Shown: piece after piece, positions 62,431 through 64,000 of the stretch
Layout: each line of letters starts with the position of its first letter
Position numbering within the stretch: position 1 is the stretch's first letter
Assembly: GCF_013035425.1 (NCBI RefSeq)
Contig: NZ_WQHX01000001.1
Location: 620,001 to 684,000, forward strand
Direction: 5' to 3'
DNA: 64,000 bases
Origin: Ruegeria arenilitoris
GTDB taxonomy: Bacteria > Pseudomonadota > Alphaproteobacteria > Rhodobacterales > Rhodobacteraceae
Program-made: the position numbers and the translations under genes
The notes under the pieces: generated by a model
The model's input: the letters and a program-made list of their open reading frames with translations, nothing else
Databases searched by the model: none
What the model was told of the DNA's origin: nothing

Positions 62431-64000
62431 CTATTCAATCTCGACAATGAATGCGGTGTGGGAGCCGCGACCATCGTTCCAATAATTTGGGTCGCGTGTG
62501 TGCTCGGGAACGCCGAAAAAGTGGGCATATCCTTCGTTGCCTTTGTAATTGTTGGGTTCGCCCTTTGACCACCGCGTATATGTCAGTGGTTCACCTGTTA
62601 TCCAAACCCAACCGCCAGATGGCTCGTTGCTGCCAGGTAGTTGATAAAGCCCGAAAGCTGGGCCCTGTATATTTCCACTGCTACCTTTGCGAAAATAGCG
62701 TTTATCATTCTTAATAAGGTTGTAAATGAACTGGTTTTCTCTGGCGTTGCCGATTGTTGCCAAGTGTCCTCCCATCTCATTTGCGAACTCGCTTGAAGTA
62801 AAAAAATCCTTTCTGGACGACCGCACTGCCAGGTACAGGTGCCCTTCGAAATATCCAAAAACGACTTCGCTGCGACCAAGGATTTTGAGTGCCCTCTGTA
62901 ACCTTTCCTCCATGGCCTCCGGCATCTCTTCCTGCTTATAAGCACGCGCGGTGTCGCTCTGAAGCGCCTTGATCGCGGGTACGTCCGGCAGCAAGCGCAA
63001 GAATGCAATATCGACTCGGGTTCCCGGATAAAGACCGTTGGCAACCCGAACCGTAGAGATCGCATTGCGGGTTCTGGGACCGAAGGCGCCGTCCACGCTG
63101 CCGACGTTCTGCCCCATCATGTTCAATGCTTCTTGCACCAGTTTTCGTTGTTCCAGCGTCAGATCAGCTTCGAGCTTGCCGTCCGGAAAGCTCGCTTTCA
63201 GCCAAGGCTCTCTGTTTCGCTTTCTTCGTTTCGCTTCGGCTTCGGATTGCAGCACTTCCAGCTTGTCCTTCGCAAAAGCAACAAGGTAGTGCTCTGAGTG
63301 CGCCTCGTATTTTTCCAGGAATTTTTTCCAGGAATAAACTGTTCCGCGGCTTTCAGCCTGGGTATAATCCGAGGCAAGTTCGTTATTAATCTGCGCTGCT
63401 GCCATGGCGATTTCAGCCTCCGACATCTGCTTTTTCGGGTCGGGTGGCAGAGGTTCCTTCAGGAAGAGATCAGATCCCGGTAGCGATCCGTATGTGAAAG
63501 GCTCTTGATACCCTTCGGTCGCCTGGAACACACTGTCTCGCACTTTGCGGAACATCTTGCCCACTTCAAGCCCGGGTTCTTCGAGATGCGTTAGCAAGGC
63601 GGAGGCGTAAGGGCTGTTACGACCGTCACCATCGAGGGCCAGCGTCCCGCCCCGTGCCGAGTATCCGACAAGAACACCGCCCGGATCAATTCGGGCCAAT
63701 CCTTGTCCAATGCTGCGCGTAGAACTTGTTCTGATCATGTCAGTCACAAACGGGTTGTTACGGCACGCGTCAACAAGCACGATTTTCAATCCGGGAGATT
63801 GGGCGATTGAGTTCACTACAGTATCCAGGCGTATGGCCTCAAAGTCGACATCTATGTCGCTGCGCAGTTCAGCGTTTATCGGGATGAGATAGTTATTGTT
63901 TTCGATTTCGATGCCGTGCCCGGCATAATAGATCATGACCTTGTCAGCGGTGCGGGAGGCATCGGCAAAATCACGAAGGGCAAGGCGCATTTCACGGTAA
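62431..64000 (-). CDS. Caspase-fold / PG-binding / C-type lectin protein (N-terminus cut)
   Basis: The frame is open at base 64000, so the N-terminus lies outside the window; 522 residues are visible. First is a caspase p20-like peptidase domain with the catalytic His in MIYYAGHGIEIENN (codon 63918-63916) and Cys in LVDACRNNPF (codon 63765-63763). A peptidoglycan_binding_1-like helical domain follows (LTLEQRKLVQEALNMMGQNV). The C-terminal 140 residues form a C-type lectin-like domain with EMGGHLATI, a WITGEPLTYTRW strand, the Ca/sugar motif EPNN and a WND near the end. Both catalytic residues are present. Its substrate and localisation are unknown. Confidence 0.88.
   Translation of the reverse strand, partial: YREMRLALRDFADASRTADKVMIYYAGHGIEIENNNYLIPINAELRSDIDVDFEAIRLDTVVNSIAQSPGLKIVLVDACRNNPFVTDMIRTSSTRSIGQGLARIDPGGVLVGYSARGGTLALDGDGRNSPYASALLTHLEEPGLEVGKMFRKVRDSVFQATEGYQEPFTYGSLPGSDLFLKEPLPPDPKKQMSEAEIAMAAAQINNELASDYTQAESRGTVYSWKKFLEKYEAHSEHYLVAFAKDKLEVLQSEAEAKRRKRNREPWLKASFPDGKLEADLTLEQRKLVQEALNMMGQNVGSVDGAFGPRTRNAISTVRVANGLYPGTRVDIAFLRLLPDVPAIKALQSDTARAYKQEEMPEAMEERLQRALKILGRSEVVFGYFEGHLYLAVRSSRKDFFTSSEFANEMGGHLATIGNARENQFIYNLIKNDKRYFRKGSSGNIQGPAFGLYQLPGSNEPSGGWVWITGEPLTYTRWSKGEPNNYKGNEGYAHFFGVPEHTRDPNYWNDGRGSHTAFIVEIE

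Noticed and set aside
1-64000. CRISPR array, rRNA operon or replication origin
   Set aside because: No regularly spaced identical repeats, no rRNA-like stretch and no DnaA-box cluster were noticed in the window.

Overview
The window reads as chromosomal DNA of a marine-type alphaproteobacterium of the Rhodobacterales (Roseobacter group). The gene repertoire and layout support this: a PhnF-controlled phosphonate locus with a hexapeptide-repeat transferase, a paa cluster with a PaaX-type and a TetR-type regulator, a BKACE/Liv catabolic cluster, a GlxA-type regulator near a homocysteine methyltransferase, and class III cyclase-TPR and caspase-fold proteins. This assignment is inference from gene content; no 16S rRNA gene is present.

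Layout. (1) 1-6036: the edge of a phosphonate locus, with phnG (cut by the left end) divergent from phnF, and a minus-strand operon phnC-phnD-phnE-phnE-transferase. (2) 6203-6892: rpe. (3) 6977-22326: phenylacetate degradation. paaJ-paaA-(membrane protein)-paaB-paaC-paaD-paaE-(extra PaaA/PaaC-like protein) run on plus, paaG-paaI-paaK-tetR on minus, then paaZ and paaX on plus. A FadB/FadJ-type bifunctional enzyme probably replaces the separate PaaF and PaaH. Together these genes activate phenylacetate to its CoA ester, epoxidise and open the ring, and beta-oxidise the product to acetyl-CoA and succinyl-CoA. (4) 22556-27516: an alpha/beta hydrolase, a tRNA-Met, and aspartate 4-decarboxylase facing an aspartate/alanine antiporter. 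(5) 27940-29130: a scar zone with a dead IS6-family transposase, a tail of an L-rhamnose isomerase gene and a tail of a hydrolase gene.

(6) 29127-37705: a minus-strand catabolic operon (cyclase-family hydrolase, cupin, SDR, 3-hydroxyacyl-CoA dehydrogenase-like enzyme, LivK-like binding protein, LivGFHM, BKACE enzyme) with a divergent IclR regulator. (7) 38608-50302: a hydroxyquinol-type aromatic cluster (LysR, maleylacetate reductase, flavin hydroxylase, hydroxyquinol 1,2-dioxygenase) beside a second cyclase/SDR pair, a spermidine/putrescine-type ABC importer and a LuxR-type regulator. (8) 50423-55910: a small conserved-looking protein, LysR and GlxA-type regulators, an intact IS110/IS1111-group insertion and a homocysteine S-methyltransferase.

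(9) 56239-64000: the least ordinary part. A three-gene operon encodes a two-helix membrane sensor, a second copy of that sensor fused through a HAMP-like linker to an MFS transporter, and a periplasmic binding protein of the ABC_sub_bind type. It is followed by an adenylate cyclase-TPR protein and, tail to tail with it, a caspase-fold / peptidoglycan-binding / C-type-lectin protein that runs off the right end. A family of imperfect palindromic repeats (consensus core GACCGCTTTGAGCCC then AAAGCGGAC) occurs at seven intergenic places, mostly just 3' of genes. No CRISPR array was seen.
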